Source of the DNA: Eucommia ulmoides | Lineage: Eukaryota; Streptophyta; Magnoliopsida; Garryales; Eucommiaceae | Length of the DNA stretch: 64,000 nucleotides | NCBI GenBank assembly: GCA_016647705.1 | Contig: CM028328.1 | Span: forward strand, 4,675,311 to 4,739,310 | Direction of reading: 5' to 3' | Part shown: positions 33,566 through 46,313 of the stretch, one piece after another | Numbering within the stretch: position 1 is the stretch's first letter | Layout of the letters: the number at the start of each line of letters is the position of its first letter | Position numbers and translations under genes: made by a program | The notes under the pieces: generated by a model | Seen by the model: the letters and a program-made list of their open reading frames with translations, nothing else | Database searches by the model: none | What the model was told of the DNA's origin: nothing

Positions 33566-34756
33566 GAAAGGGAGAATAAAGTTTTTGTTGAAAACAAGAA
33601 TGATATGCAACTTATGAATGCCTAATGTTCAGAATGAATACCCTTTTATAGGGGGTAAAAACCAACCCGAAGAAGTCTGAAACGTTAAGTCATTCAATGG
33701 ACAATACCGTAACTTTTAGGTAGTTAAACACTTAAAAAGTCTTCAGGTTTTTGTAACTCTCAGCAGCTACACATCTAAACAGACAACCTTCAGATTTATA
33801 ACTTCTCTCAAGTTATAAAACCTGAAATATGTACTTTAAACTGTGTTTCGCTTGGAATTTTTTCAGATTTAATACAAAATATACGAAATCCAAGCCTAGC
33901 ATTCCCCGAGAGGCCCAAGACAGAGAAATCTTTCAAAAACGAAACAAAAAAAAAAAAAAAAAAAAAAACTCTCTTAAAATTTTTCAAAAATTTTCTCCAC
34001 CTTTTCCCAAATTTTCTTACTCCCTCCTCTCTTGTCTCTTTCTCTCTCTCGTCTCCTCCTTCTCTCTATGAATTGCCTCCCAATGCTATTTATAGAGATA
34101 GAAGAGCATCTCTCTTTTCCTTTGTGCACAATGACTTGTATTCTTCTTTTTTAGCTTTCCACTCAAATCTCACCGTTACAAACTATTATATCATTCTATT
34201 TTTTATTTATCCACAAGCATGGTGAGCATTACATTTATTTTTATTGCAGTTACAGCCCCATTCATTTTTTTTAAGCATTACATTTTGACTTGAAATTTTC
34301 TTTGATTTTTTTGAACCTTAATTGGAGTCCCGATTCACGTTGTTTCAAAATTAACCAAGTTTAAAGATTCAATGAAAAATTTGAATCAAAATTGATCCCT
34401 TTTGAGCGCAAATTCAAGTTTTTTCAAAATTCTAATTAAGCCACCTAAACTTTTCAATTTGACAAATTGTCTCAATTGGCTTACTTGGGGCCCGATTAGG
34501 ATCATGAAACTTTCATTTAACTCGTTTGAAAATTGAACTTCCAAAAGATTAATTTTGAGTTTTGGGTCTTAACCCCAATCTTTTGAATATTTAGTTTAGT
34601 TCCCAAAACTTTCAAAAGGCATAACTTTTGTTCCAAATCCTTAGTTGGAGAATCATTTGGCTTCATTAGACTTTTGAAATATTAATTTAAACATTAGATA
34701 TTTAATTTATTATTTCAAATTTCTAATTTAGCCCATGAGATTTCTAATTGCAAAAT

Positions 34757-36244
34757 TGGTAGGGCGTGGAATACACCGCTACTTACTCTCGCAAGTATAC
34801 GAGGTCTAAGATTTAATATAGTGGATCTTGAAGATCGGATATCGTTCCCACAGAGAAAAGTGTGAATAATTGAATACCGCAATTTATGTAGTCTCATGTT
34901 ATCCTGACGATGGAAGACATAATTTAAAATTAAACTAAGTTAAACTACAATTAGTGGATTAATCTTAACTAAGTTGAATAATTAGGGATTGATTTCGTTC
35001 ACTTAATACATGTTTGATTTTATTTAGTTAACAATAATGGAGTTTAGGTATCCGACAATCTCGATTCGTAAACTCCTCTGCCACCTCTTCCGAGTGTAAG
35101 ACAGGAGAATACGCGACTTCGTGTCGACAAAGAGGTCCTCCTCAATGTCTTAACGACTCTAGACCACGTGAGTCTTGACCCAACGTCATCGATTGCATAC
35201 TAACTAACGCCCTCCCGGGTCGTTAGGTCGTAACGATGTGTTTATCCTAGTCCGAATCCAGGGTTACCTCTCTCGAGTGTCAAACCCTAGATTCTCAAAT
35301 CCAACCTTAATACCATAACAAGCATGCTAAGATCGTCATCAAATGATAAACACAATCGGACTTAAAATCAACAACCGTTAAAGAAACATATATTAAACTA
35401 AACGAGTATTTACACAACTACATCTATCTCTAACTAATCTTTAATTAAACTAACATGTTCTTAGCCAATACAACATTAAATCAAGAGGAGATCATCAATA
35501 TTAACAATAAACATTAAGTACAAAGATGGAAATAAGAGAAGAAAAGCCAAATCTCAAAGTGGAGTAGTCCACTTTCGCCAAAGAACAATCCACCCGAGCT
35601 TCCTCTTCTCCATTGATGAACTTCTTCTTCTAACTCTTCAAGGATTGGCCAAGAACACTCTCTAAACTAATCTAATCTACTTCCTAAATTATCTAAACCT
35701 AACTAAGGTCGAAGGAGCTCTCAAAATATCAATCGGTACTCTCCTCTCACGTTTAAGGGTTCTAGGGGATTGGGGGAGAAAAGGGTTTAATAGGCAAGGT
35801 TTGAAAAATATTGGAAAACAGATATTTCTACGCAAAGTGTCACTGTCTAAGCGGTGGTTCACCGCTTAGGCGGTGGCTTAAGTCAGTTAAATTTCTATTG
35901 GATCTTCGCCTAGGCGGTGGTTTCTCCGCTTAGGCAGTGGCTGCTGGCATAACAATCTGTCGTTTTCTCGCCTAGGCGGTGGTTCAGCCCTTTAGCACTA
36001 CAACATTCCACCTCTTTTCCGCCTAAGCGGTGAAACTTTTGCCTAGGCAGTGGTCTTCATTAACCAAAACCCTGTTTTTTACATTTTGTTCACCGTTTCT
36101 CCACCGTTTTCACTCGTTTATCGCCCTTTAGCGTCCCTTCACATGTTTTACACTAAAACAAACTAAAACACAATTAAATATAACTAATACGCTTGAAAAC
36201 TAACAAATTCGATTTCGAAATAGATAGATTTTTCACACCTATCA
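34757..36244. mobile_element. Solo LTR, family S2, 1488 bp, exact 5-bp duplication
   Basis: Starts TGGTAGGGCG, ends CACCTATCA, and is flanked by aaaat on both sides. The parallel sequence at 53430-53440 shows the empty site. Contains GATATCGTTCCCACAGAG (about 34838) and, at 35840-36050, at least five reiterations of a palindromic CACCGCTTAGGCGGTG-type motif. Related in start and layout to the LTR pair at 47968-52381. Superfamily uncertain. Confidence 0.85.
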
Positions 36245-36351
36245 AAAATTCAAGCTTAAATCAATTCTTGAAACCCTCAAATCAGGGCTCTTCATGAACA
36301 AATTGACTTAGCAAAATTATTAGTTTCTTTTTTTTTTTTTTTTTTTTCAAC

Positions 36352-36354
<3 letters not shown>

Positions 36355-36413
<59 letters not shown>

Positions 36414-36415
36414 TT
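36355..36415. repeat. (TTA)n microsatellite
   Basis: About 20 TTA units after a T-rich run. The matching place in the second array copy (53525-53560) is much shorter, so this tract expanded after the copies separated or contracted there. Confidence 0.95.
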
Positions 36416-37604
36416 TAGAAAGAAATGTTGTGTCTAAGCGGGACAAAATGCGATGTCTACATCACACATAAAAAAGTTCAATCATATAAGCAGAAGAAGT
36501 ATTGGTTTTATTATTATTGTTATTATTTGGAATTACAGTCATAACATTGAGCTTGAAAAGGCATTCATCCATATAGTCTTTTCCCACATACATACTGTAA
36601 CGGCCCGGTTTCCCAGGGCTACCACTCAGTTTCTCCCATTGGAAAATTAATACCAAAACTGATTGACCAAATTTTCATTCTATAAAATTTTGTAAATTTA
36701 TAATGCAATAGTGTCCAGTAATTAATAATTCGTCTTATGCAAATATTTTAATTTACAATGCGACGACGAAACTTATAATTATTGAATTCACCGATTTTAC
36801 AAGCAACGACAATAATTTTAATTGTCGATTTTACAATGGTAACTAATAAATATAATAATTACAATTTAAATATAACCGAATAACCAATAATTTATTCTAA
36901 AATTAATCCGAGAAATTTTACAACATATGGCGACAATCATAAATATCGAATTGATTGATTCAATTTTTACACTGGTAAATAATAAATTCAATTATTACAA
37001 ATTAATTAGAAATTCAGCTGAAATGCTTGTCACCGCATTATTTTTAAATACCCAAATAAATTCCTCGAGCCGGTCAATTTAATATTAACGTTTAAATTTG
37101 TAATTTAATATACAATTATAGCGACATTTATAATTATCGGTTTAAATTTTACAATACGAAAACAATAATTATATTCAATTTATCGCGTCAGTTTTTACAA
37201 TAGTAAATATTAACTACAATTATTACAAATTCCCGTCGCCGTCTCATTCTTACCGGTCCTACAATCAAAATTGTGAGGTTGCGAGTCAACGCTCAGTAGA
37301 ACTCCAACCCCTCTAATACATGCATTTAATTATCACAACAAATAAAACACATTGGCATGATTTTCACATAATTTTCATATAATCATAATTATTTCATGCG
37401 AACTAATAACGATAAATTCATCGACAATGATAACGTAAATCACCCAATAGACAGATTAAATACAAATATTATAAGAGTTAGAAATTTTACCTGAAATCTG
37501 AAACTGAAATCTAAATCGGAACATCTGAATATATAATAACGTAACTTATTATCCTGGTGATATTCTTAATATATATTTCTCCATTTCTCCCTGCTCTGTT
37601 CTTA

Positions 37605-37608
<4 letters not shown>

Positions 37609-37636
<28 letters not shown>
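37609..37636. repeat. (GT)n microsatellite
   Basis: About 14 GT units followed by TATATT. Confidence 0.95.
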
Positions 37637-37640
<4 letters not shown>

Positions 37641-39570
37641 TATATAAAACATGACGACTTTTTGGCTGATTAGGACAAACGAAAATATAATTAAGATAAA
37701 TAAATGCTGACAAGGCTAAATAAATTTGCTGACTATGAAACTGAATTGGTCAAAAATGAAATTTTAGTTATATTAAAAAGAAATTAAATTAATATAGTAT
37801 TGATATAACATTGATTCACTTAATTTTCGCTAATTAAAAATTAATCAACCATTCCTTAATTAACATTTCTCTCACTCTCACATTAAGCAATTTCCTTTTT
37901 CAATAAATTATTTTTAATTTTACAATTTTATTTCCTGATTTATTCCCAAGCTGACCCAATTCTGCCCTAATTTACTCCATTCCTCTTAATAATCGTCGAA
38001 CCCTAAACCCCTAATCACACACAATATAGACTCAGTTTCTCATCGTTCCTCCATCTGCTCCCTCACTATCTGCTCTCAGATTCGGCCTCTGACCATCACC
38101 GTCGTTGTGTCTCAGCTTCTTGATCGGGTTCGATCTTTCAGCCTATCCCTCTCGCGTCTCTCTCTCTCCCACTCTCAGCTTCTATTCTCTAAATTGATAA
38201 TATGAATTTGTAAGGTTGTTTTTGGTTAGATTGTTATTTTTATTTTTATTTTTACAAAAACTTGGAACATAAACTGAAATCAAAACCTTAAGGATCTATT
38301 TATGTTCTAATCTTTCAAAACTTGGAATATAGACACAGAGAATTAGAAACACTAAGGTGGTGTTTGCTCAGTGTTTCTCTTCCCATATTTCCATTGGAAT
38401 AGGTATCTAGAAATCTGGGATCTGGATGGCCTTGATTTTTCACCTCCACTACCCGAGGTGAGGTTTGGTTTGTTCTAGAAATTATTAATGTGTTATTTAT
38501 TATATAGTGTTCTTAATTTCCCTATGTATATGAATCTGGGGTTTTTTATTATTTAATGTTTTTTCTCCCAAATTTTTGTTTCTCATCTCAGAAAATTCGG
38601 TGCAGAAATTTTAGATATGTTCAACCTAATTTCCATATGTTCATGTGTTTCCATTTGCAGGTTTTGAACCAAATTGTATGTGAATTCCCATGAGGTAATT
38701 TTCTTTTTCATTTGTCAATTCGTGTGCTGATTATTCTATTGTCTATTTATGTACTGATTATTTTTTGATTTTTTTTTTGTTTATTTTTTGTGTCTTGCAA
38801 ATTGTTCATATTTAAGAAGCAACTATCTTGGTTTAATATTTGCAGGTTTTCTTTGTGACATTGGTGAGAATCATCAAGGTTAATTAGGGATTGTTTCATT
38901 TTATTAAATAACAACCTACTCTCAGTCTCAATTTAAATAGGATTTGTTTAATTTTATATTTAGATTTTGGTTGGATTCCTTAAAAGTGATTGCAGGCATG
39001 GCTATCGCATGGCATTATGTCACACCTCACCCCGGGCACTCGTCACTCGAGGCCAGGCGTGTCGTCAACCTGACGTTACCGGACTAACCCACAAATATTT
39101 AAACAAACACATATACAAATACACTCGCCTACTTGTAAATTTTTCCTTATAAAATATATATATACTTGAACCTTCCACGGTTCATGTCCGACCGACTCAC
39201 CTCCAACACGACACTGCCACCGAACTCTCCCTAGTGCCAATAGTGGACCACACCTAGCTGCAGTACCTGCACCCCAAAACTTTAATCGGTGTACTGTCTT
39301 CGTAATAAATAAAAAAATATTTCATGGATCAAGTATAAATAATAAATACCATACTTTGAAATATAAAATAATATAATCACATACCTAATTCCACTGCCAC
39401 TAATGAAAAGAAATAATATAACGATAATACCACATATCGCACACCACATTCGGAACCCATTCCCATCTATCCACAATGTAAAGAAATAATGTATTTAAAA
39501 CACCCAATATAAATATAATAAAATCACACACCTTACGAAAATCTAGTTTCCCTGTCCCCAATAAAATAAA

Positions 39571-39573
<3 letters not shown>

Positions 39574-39653
<80 letters not shown>
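39574..39653. repeat. (TA)n microsatellite, about 40 units
   Basis: Uninterrupted TA for about 80 bases within the LTR-ended insertion. Confidence 0.97.
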
Positions 39654-39655
<2 letters not shown>

Positions 39656-40019
39656 AAAATATCCAATCCAAACATTATAAATCAATCCACCCGATTATTT
39701 TAAATCAATTAATCCAGATATTTTAAAACAGCCAGTTCAAAATATTTTAAATCGACCAGTCCAAGTATTTTAGACACACTAATCCAACATCTCGTCACAT
39801 GATAAAATATCCCACCAGTCAACCAAAATAATATATATTTATACACCAATCACTTTTAAAGTAATATACATCCAACCCAAATCAATCCAGTCAGTTCATC
39901 ATATACTACAATACACCACACCACTCTCCTATTAACCACAGGATCGTTTTAACCTTACGATCGAGAGTTGCAACGGTGTCGTACCACTCATAGGATTTGT
40001 CTTCCTAACGGGTTACAAC

Positions 40020-40257
40020 AACGCTCTGCCGGACTTTGCCTAGAAGATAAACAACGCTCTACCGAACTTTTCCTAACAGATAAACAATGCTCTATCGAAC
40101 TTTGCTTAGCAGATAATCAACAACACTCTGTCAAACTTTGCCTAACAGATAAACAATACTCTGTCGGACTTTACCTAACAGATAATCAATAACGCTCTGC
40201 AGGACTTTATCTAGCAGATAATCAACGCTCTGCAGGATTTTGCCTAACAGATAATCA
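40020..40257 (+). repeat. Minisatellite with 33- or 36-bp units
   Basis: AACGCTCTG-type unit starts fall at 40020, 40053, 40086, 40122, 40155, 40191 and 40224. Spacings are 33, 33, 36, 33, 36 and 33, all multiples of three. Units share CTCTGYCGGACTTTGCC and AACAGATAA. Confidence 0.88.
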
Positions 40258-41910
40258 ACATCCCTTCCGGAAAGAAAATACTATGGCATAGTCGGACCTA
40301 ACATCAATTTTCACCTAAAAAACAAACGACTCGGTACACAATTCTTTTCCCACCTTTAAAACCAACCCATCAATCCAAAAAAAATAATTTTTCACCCTTT
40401 TAGAAACCAACTAAATCCACAAAACATTTTTCATCTTTTAAAACCAATTTGATTCACAAATCATAAAATCATCCATTTCAAATAACCATATTTTTCCACA
40501 ATTTATACGAAAATAAGATTTATAAATTTACATAGAAGAGAATACACTCACCTCGATATCCTTTCTGCAAAATTACAACTGACAACACTCTATCGGGACG
40601 CCGGTGCCTGCGAACCTAATAGTGATAGGGCCTAAATTAATCATATATTTAAAATAACCTAATCATACAATGCCGGCCCTAAATTTCACAATTTTCCCAT
40701 CCCCACATTTTTTACTATGAAAAATTAACATTTGGTTAGTTTCGCTTCGTTAAAATTTACTGTATAAAATTTAGTAATACGAACGGTCCCAAAATTTATT
40801 ATTACATTTACGAAATTTTGATGCTAGAAGTTAAATTTAACGAAAATAAAATTTGACGAAGTCGTTACCTGTTCAAAAACGTTTTGTCAATTTTTTCTTT
40901 TTTCCTTCTAAAATTTGATTTTCTACTCCTGCACTCACCGCCGAGGCGAACGCACTGCTTCTTTCTTTACTCTACTCACTAACTCATCACTGCCTAGGCC
41001 ATCGCCTTACCACCTAGGCGAACATACTCCATATCTCTCTGTTCGGCTTTGTGATTCTTCACCACCTAGGCGAAACTGTCACCGCCGAGGCGAACAACAG
41101 TCTCCGCTTCTCCGGTCCCTGGTTTAGTTTTTTTTTTCTTCCCTCCTGTTTTGGTTTTGGGTTCCACTGATCAACCTTCTCACCACACTCACCACCGATG
41201 ATCACCACCACCTACGTCGGCCATCAAACTCACGTCGCTGCCACCATCGACTGAACGAGCCGAACTCACACCATCCCACGACGAAGCACATGCACGATCC
41301 ATACACACCACATCCGAACCACCGTCATGAATAGATGATACACATTCTGCGTTTCGGTTCTCTATTTTGAATTCTCATCGCCGGCGAGTTCTCTCTCTCT
41401 AACCCACCGCCGGCAACGACTCCGGCAATCAACGACGAGCACACCCACGCCCATACATACATGCTAAACGACGGGGACACACCTACCCATACTCAACGTC
41501 CACATCAATGCTCACCATCCAATCAACATACATACCCGTTCGACACACATACGCTCTTGCCACACCGACGACGAACAACCAAACACCCACAACGATCCCT
41601 CCCACCGGATAAGCGGAGCACTGTCGGTGACTGCAACGATCACAAAGCACGCACACCGCCTCACCAACTGCACACCGTCAACCAATCACACCCACAACCG
41701 AAACCCAGCTTCTCTCTCTTTCTTCTCGTTTTTTTTTTTCCTGATTTTCTCGATTCTTTTTTTTGAGATTTTTTTCTGATCACCACTTTGATGGATGCAT
41801 TTATATACATGATTTTCAATACTTATCTTCAATCCCTCCAGTTTCCACGTCGCTCCTTCCCCCTCTCTATTCTCGATTTTTCCATGTCCCATGTTTCTGA
41901 TTTGTGTGGC

Positions 41911-41912
41911 TA

Positions 41913-41968
<56 letters not shown>
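41911..41968. repeat. (AC)n/(AT)n compound microsatellite
   Basis: About 20 AC units followed by AT units at the right side of the LTR-ended insertion. Confidence 0.95.
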
Positions 41969-41969
<1 letters not shown>

Positions 41970-42639
41970 GCATATTTGGTTAAATTACATTCATCCCCTC
42001 TTAAGTTTCTTTAAGTTTTTAATTAAAACCAAAACAAAAACTTAAGTTTTGTAAAAATTCCAGATTAACCCCCTAAAATTTTCAATTGAATTTTATTTAC
42101 GAAATCGACCCCGTTATTTTCTACATGCTTCTACAATGCAGCTAAAATTATGTTTATATAAAAATTCAGGTCTTACACATTATCTGTGAGTTACTAACAG
42201 ATCGGCACAAACTATCCATTTATGTGTGGGCTTCCTCATTGTTTTCGGTTGCTGAATCAGAGTGAATTAAAAATCCATGTTTTTAATGTTCCTCATATAT
42301 ATGTGTGTGTGTGTGTATTGGTATTATCGTGATCAGAGTTAGGTGAAAACCATCATTTTTTTTTTGTTTGTTTCTTCTAGCACACTGAAATTGATTCCAA
42401 GTTTCCAACACATATATGATGTTTGTGTTTCATATTCTAAACAATTTTATTAGTTTTTTACATTAATTTTAATAATGACACAGTATCATTAATGTTTATA
42501 CATGACTCTGATATATGTACACACTTTTTCTAAACATGTTTTAGAAATGCATTTGACTTTGATATATATATACGCACCGGAAGCTTTACTTTTTTCATTG
42601 CATAAGCTTACTTTTTGTAGCTTTAGATTATCATATTTT

Positions 42640-42756
42640 GCATAATTATCAAATGGGCCCTCATTGTTTTGCCTCTTTGCATAATTATCAAGAAGAAATA
42701 TATGTTTTGTATTAGCGCAATTATCAAATGGGCCCTTATTGTTTTGCCTCTTTGCT
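42640..42756 (+). repeat. Imperfect tandem duplication
   Basis: ATTATCAAATGGGCCCTCATTG and its continuation TTTTGCCTCTTTGC occur twice, about 76 bp apart, with few changes. Confidence 0.8.
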
Positions 42757-43349
42757 AAGTTCTTTGTTTATTTGCAAATTTCAACTTTTTTTATTATAAA
42801 AATAAGTTAATTTGTTTGGTTTGCAGTTTGAAAATAGTTCTCAATTCAATTAACGGTAAATTATTGACCTTTTAACTAAGTTATGTAGCTTAACGATATT
42901 TTTCATCATTTCATTAATTTTGAATTTTTCAATATAACTGTTAAAATATTTTTAGAAGTTATTGAATGTCATTGAAATTTGTTTGTCTGCAGGCACGGGT
43001 TCAAGATGATATTTTTGTATTGATAAAAGATATTTGGCTTATTGTTTTTTTGTTAATTTTTACTATTTTTTTGTTGTTCTTTTGTTTATAAATTTTTTAT
43101 CATTAGTAATTCATTGACTTCATTGATTATTGTAGGAATGCGTTGAAAAATTTCTACAATGGTGGAGATATTTTGAGGTACAATAATTTTTGTTCCTAAA
43201 ATTTATTGTCATTGAAAACACAAATGAAAAATTAAATTTCATTATTGGTTTTGGTATTTATGGTTGTGTGTATTGGCGGTATATTCTGTAATGATATTTT
43301 TTATGCTGAGTTTTGATCTTTTTTACTTAATAACCTAAATATTAAGATT

Positions 43350-43392
43350 ATACCTTAATGTCTATGCCTTCAGGCACGGGTTATACGCTAGT
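43350..43392 (+). mobile_element. Helitron-like 3' terminus
   Basis: A short hairpin TGCC-TTCA-GGCA is followed by CGGGTTATACG and then CTAG|T at 43388-43392. Plant Helitrons end in a hairpin a few bases before CTRR and insert ahead of a T. I found no matching 5' TC end, so the extent leftward is unknown. Confidence 0.45.
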
Positions 43393-43730
43393 ATCTATCT
43401 ATCTATCTATCTATCTATATATATATAACTTCATTCATTTTCTTAGCTGAAAAGAAATCCTATTATTATTTTTATTATTATTATTATTTTAATATAATTA
43501 ACACATGCACGTGTATGCATGTAAAATTTTAAAGTTATGTGTTGTCTTCTTAATAGGAAGACAACACATAATTTTTATATTATTTACGCTTTTTCTCCTT
43601 AAGAATAACGAAAATATTAATTATATCCCAAAATTTTTAAAAGTATATTTTTAATAATACATTGATCCCAAAATTTTTAAAATCAATTTAAAATAAACAT
43701 TTAACTCCAAAAAATTATCAAATATTATTT

Positions 43731-43863
43731 ATACCATAAATTTACAAAATCACTCCCCAAAAATATTAAACTTATATAAAAAAAATCGAGTATTATTATA
43801 CCATAAATTTACAAAATCACTCCCCAAAAATATTAAACTTATATAAAAAAAATCGAGTATTAC
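43731..43863 (+). repeat. Exact 67-bp tandem duplication
   Basis: ATACCATAAATTTACAAAAT starts at 43731 and 43798, and the two copies are identical by eye across the unit. In AT-rich DNA this suggests either a recent duplication or an assembly artefact. Confidence 0.85.
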
Positions 43864-44532
43864 AACTTATGCACTGTCTTTGCTCCTCTCGCGTGTGATT
43901 TCAATTCAAGCCACAAAACGAAAGACTTCTCTCTTCTTTAACTCTCTTTCTATCTATATATATATATTTATATATATAATATAATATTAAAATATATAAT
44001 AATCATTAATAATTAAAATATCTTAACTTTACATCTTCTCAATCTCCCATATTCCTCATTCTTGTCACTTCATTGTCTCCTCCTCTTTTCTTCTCATACA
44101 ACACACCCACACATTACATGATTACACACACCCAAAACTTCCTCTACGTCTACCAATTTTACTATTTGAGATTTTTATAAAAAATTACACTAACATCCCA
44201 AAATTTATATAATATTACTACTAAACCTAATAGTTATAGAATATTCATTCACACCTTAAAATTTTCAAGATATATCAAATAACTTCAAGAATATTTAGCT
44301 TTAAAATATTATTTTTTGAAATATAAATTTTCGGTGTATTACACATACCATTCGTAATTAGTACAAACTTATCAGACTCAATACTAGCCTGAATCCCTTC
44401 TTACTCAGCAACGATCTAAAAATCATATTCTTATGGATATCTGGTATATACAGTACATCGTCAGAGTAAGTTTCTTACTAGAGGTCATCTTCAGCACAAT
44501 CTTTCTCTATCCTTCAACCTTAGAAGTTGAAG

Positions 44533-46308
44533 TGTAAGATCCAATTTCTGCATGTATAAAATTTTATTTACATTTTAAAATAGTTGAAAACTAATAGGGA
44601 TCAATTATGTCATTTAAATTTTACTTTAAAAATTTCAGGGGTTAATATGGGGGTTATATGTAATTTTCATTTGATATATATTATGGATTAGGATTAAAAA
44701 TAAATAAATAAATTTATATATATATATATATATATATACGGGTAGTATTCATTTCCTTCCTAAGGAAGGAAAAGAATTCTAACCTTGTATATGGTTAGAA
44801 TTATGTGAAGTTGACACGTGTGTGTGGGGGTGTATATATAATATGTTTCTTGATCTCACTTGATGCTCTCTCTTTCTCTCTCTCTCCGTAGTCTCTTTCT
44901 TTCCTAGGGTGATTTAAGGTAACTTTCTCATTTCCTTTTTATTTTTGGTCTTTAGAAGATGCATGTGTGTCTACATAATGAATACAAGTGTGTACATAAT
45001 ATACTCACGATAATATATGTATATATTTATTGAATTTATATTGATAAATATAAATAGTAAAATTGTGAAGATTTTTAATTTAAAGTAAAAATTATAAATT
45101 TTATTAGAATGGTATTTTTAATATATGTCGTTGACTAATAATATTGTTAATAATTAGTTAATATTGGCTTAAGAAATTGGACGTTTAATAATTTCGTATA
45201 ATAAAAATTTTGGGGAATGAGAACGTTTGCATTTTTGGGTCACGTATTGCATATTAGATTTATTGTAAAAAAATTCTTAGTTTAGGCCCTGTTATTGTTA
45301 GATTCACAGGCGACGCTGACCACATCTGCGTTAAGATGATAGCGTATTTAGTAGCGTAAAAATCGAGATGAGTGTACTGTCTTCTATGTAAATTGTCAAA
45401 TTATATTTTCATACTAAAATGTGAAAAAAAAAAAAAAAAAAAAAAAAAAAGGTTTGTTAAAATGGATTAATTTATAATGTTATGCGGATCAAGTAAATCT
45501 TAAATGTGAAAAGTGATTTTTATTATCTGACTATGTCATAGTTGTTTTCTCGTCAGAAGGGCTTATCCTACAAGATGTGGATATATGTTGTTACCTATCA
45601 GGTAAGTCCTACATGATAGATATATATTATTACCTATCAGGTAAGTCTTGCAGAGTGGTTGCTCTTACCGTTGGATATATTAAATGGCCCTAGCACTGAT
45701 AGCCACCTTAGATAGCACAGTTGTACAGGTTACGATACCGTCGTAACTCCTGATTGTGAGGTGAAATGATCTTATGGTTAATAGAAAAATATGTGTGTGG
45801 TATTTTATTTTATATCAGAATGATTTGATTGATTGATTTAAATGCATTATCGTATTGCAATGATAGTTGTGAAATTTTATTCCGCCCTGGTGAGCGTTTA
45901 TATTATAATATATTTTGAAAAGTGGTATTTGATAATTATACTTGATCCATAAAATATTTTTATATTATGAAGATAGTACACAGATAAAATATTTTGTCTC
46001 AGGTACCACAGCTAGAGACGGGTCCAATACTGGCGCTAGGTAGAGTCGGAAGATATAGTGGATTTTATTTTGATGGCTATCAGGATAACTATTGGAAGGG
46101 AGTAGTTAAAACATTTTTATAATCTTGTTACAAAATAGACGGTTTTGTATAAAAGCTAAAATTGAAAATTGAAAATATATATTATTATTATTTTATCAGA
46201 GTGGCGCAGTAGAAGCGTGGTGGTGGAGTTAATGAGTTTTTTCAATATTTCTCTGTAACAATGAAAGGGAGAAACCGAATGGTAACCCTGAGAAATCGAG
46301 TCATTACA
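44533..46308. mobile_element. Solo LTR, family S3, 1776 bp, exact 5-bp duplication
   Basis: Starts TGTAAGATCC and ends GAGTCATTACA. It is flanked by tgaag on both sides (44528-44532 and 46309-46313), and the empty site is near 53920. Its right end in reverse complement resembles the left start of the 36596 insertion (TGTAAYGRCYCGRTTTC with AGGGYTACCA). It has a TATATATAA box (44836) followed by CT-rich sequence, and two adjacent hairpins at about 44753-44805. Confidence 0.88.
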
Positions 46309-46313
46309 TGAAG

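Larger units (their letters stand above)
39018..42177. mobile_element. LTR-ended insertion, 3160 bp, exact 5-bp duplication
   Basis: Starts TGTCACACCTCACCCCGGGC and ends TTCAGGTCTTACA, flanked by catta on both sides (39013-39017 and 42178-42182). No coding domains of a retrotransposon are visible, so a large solo LTR is the simplest reading. It contains a TA microsatellite, a 33/36-bp minisatellite (40020-40257), a GC-rich block with reiterated GCCTAGGCGAA-type motifs (40930-41100) and CT-rich tracts. Open frames at 40915-41127 and 41461-41766 lie inside it and are not host genes. Confidence 0.82.
38661..43177 (+). other. Series of small exon-like cassettes, possibly a captured non-coding transcript
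   Basis: Short segments are each preceded by a T-rich tract ending TGCAG or TGTAG; several are followed by GT. They lie at 38661-38694, 38846-38878, from 38995 (interrupted at 39018 and continuing at 42183), 42827-42855, from 42993, and 43136-43177. A GC-rich, CT-rich leader-like block precedes them (about 38030-38200). No long frame joins them and I recognise no protein. It could be a host gene fragment carried by a Helitron or a spliced leader of the element itself. Chance AG/GT motifs in AT-rich DNA are a fair alternative. Confidence 0.25.
36596..44343. mobile_element. Compound insertion (7.7 kb) with LTR-type ends and exact 5-bp duplication
   Basis: Starts TGTAACGGCCCGG and ends GGTGTATTACA, flanked on both sides by catac (36591-36595 and 44344-44348). 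The empty site is at 53725 in the other array copy. It holds a second LTR-ended insertion (39018-42177), a Helitron-like 3' end (43388) and a run of exon-like cassettes. I see no pol genes, so I read it as a long solo LTR or internally deleted element that later took in other elements. Broken; family unassigned. Confidence 0.75.

Noticed and set aside
37990-38010. Telomere-like repeats
   Set aside because: Only a single CCCTAAACCCCTAA stretch occurs; isolated units are common in plant intergenic DNA.
40020-40257. CRISPR-like array
   Set aside because: Units abut with no unique spacers and the setting is a plant nuclear LTR; it is a minisatellite.
40915-41766. Open frames in the GC-richer block (40915-41127 and 41461-41766)
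   Set aside because: They lie in an LTR-ended insertion, have low-complexity Thr/His/Pro composition and resemble no family I know.
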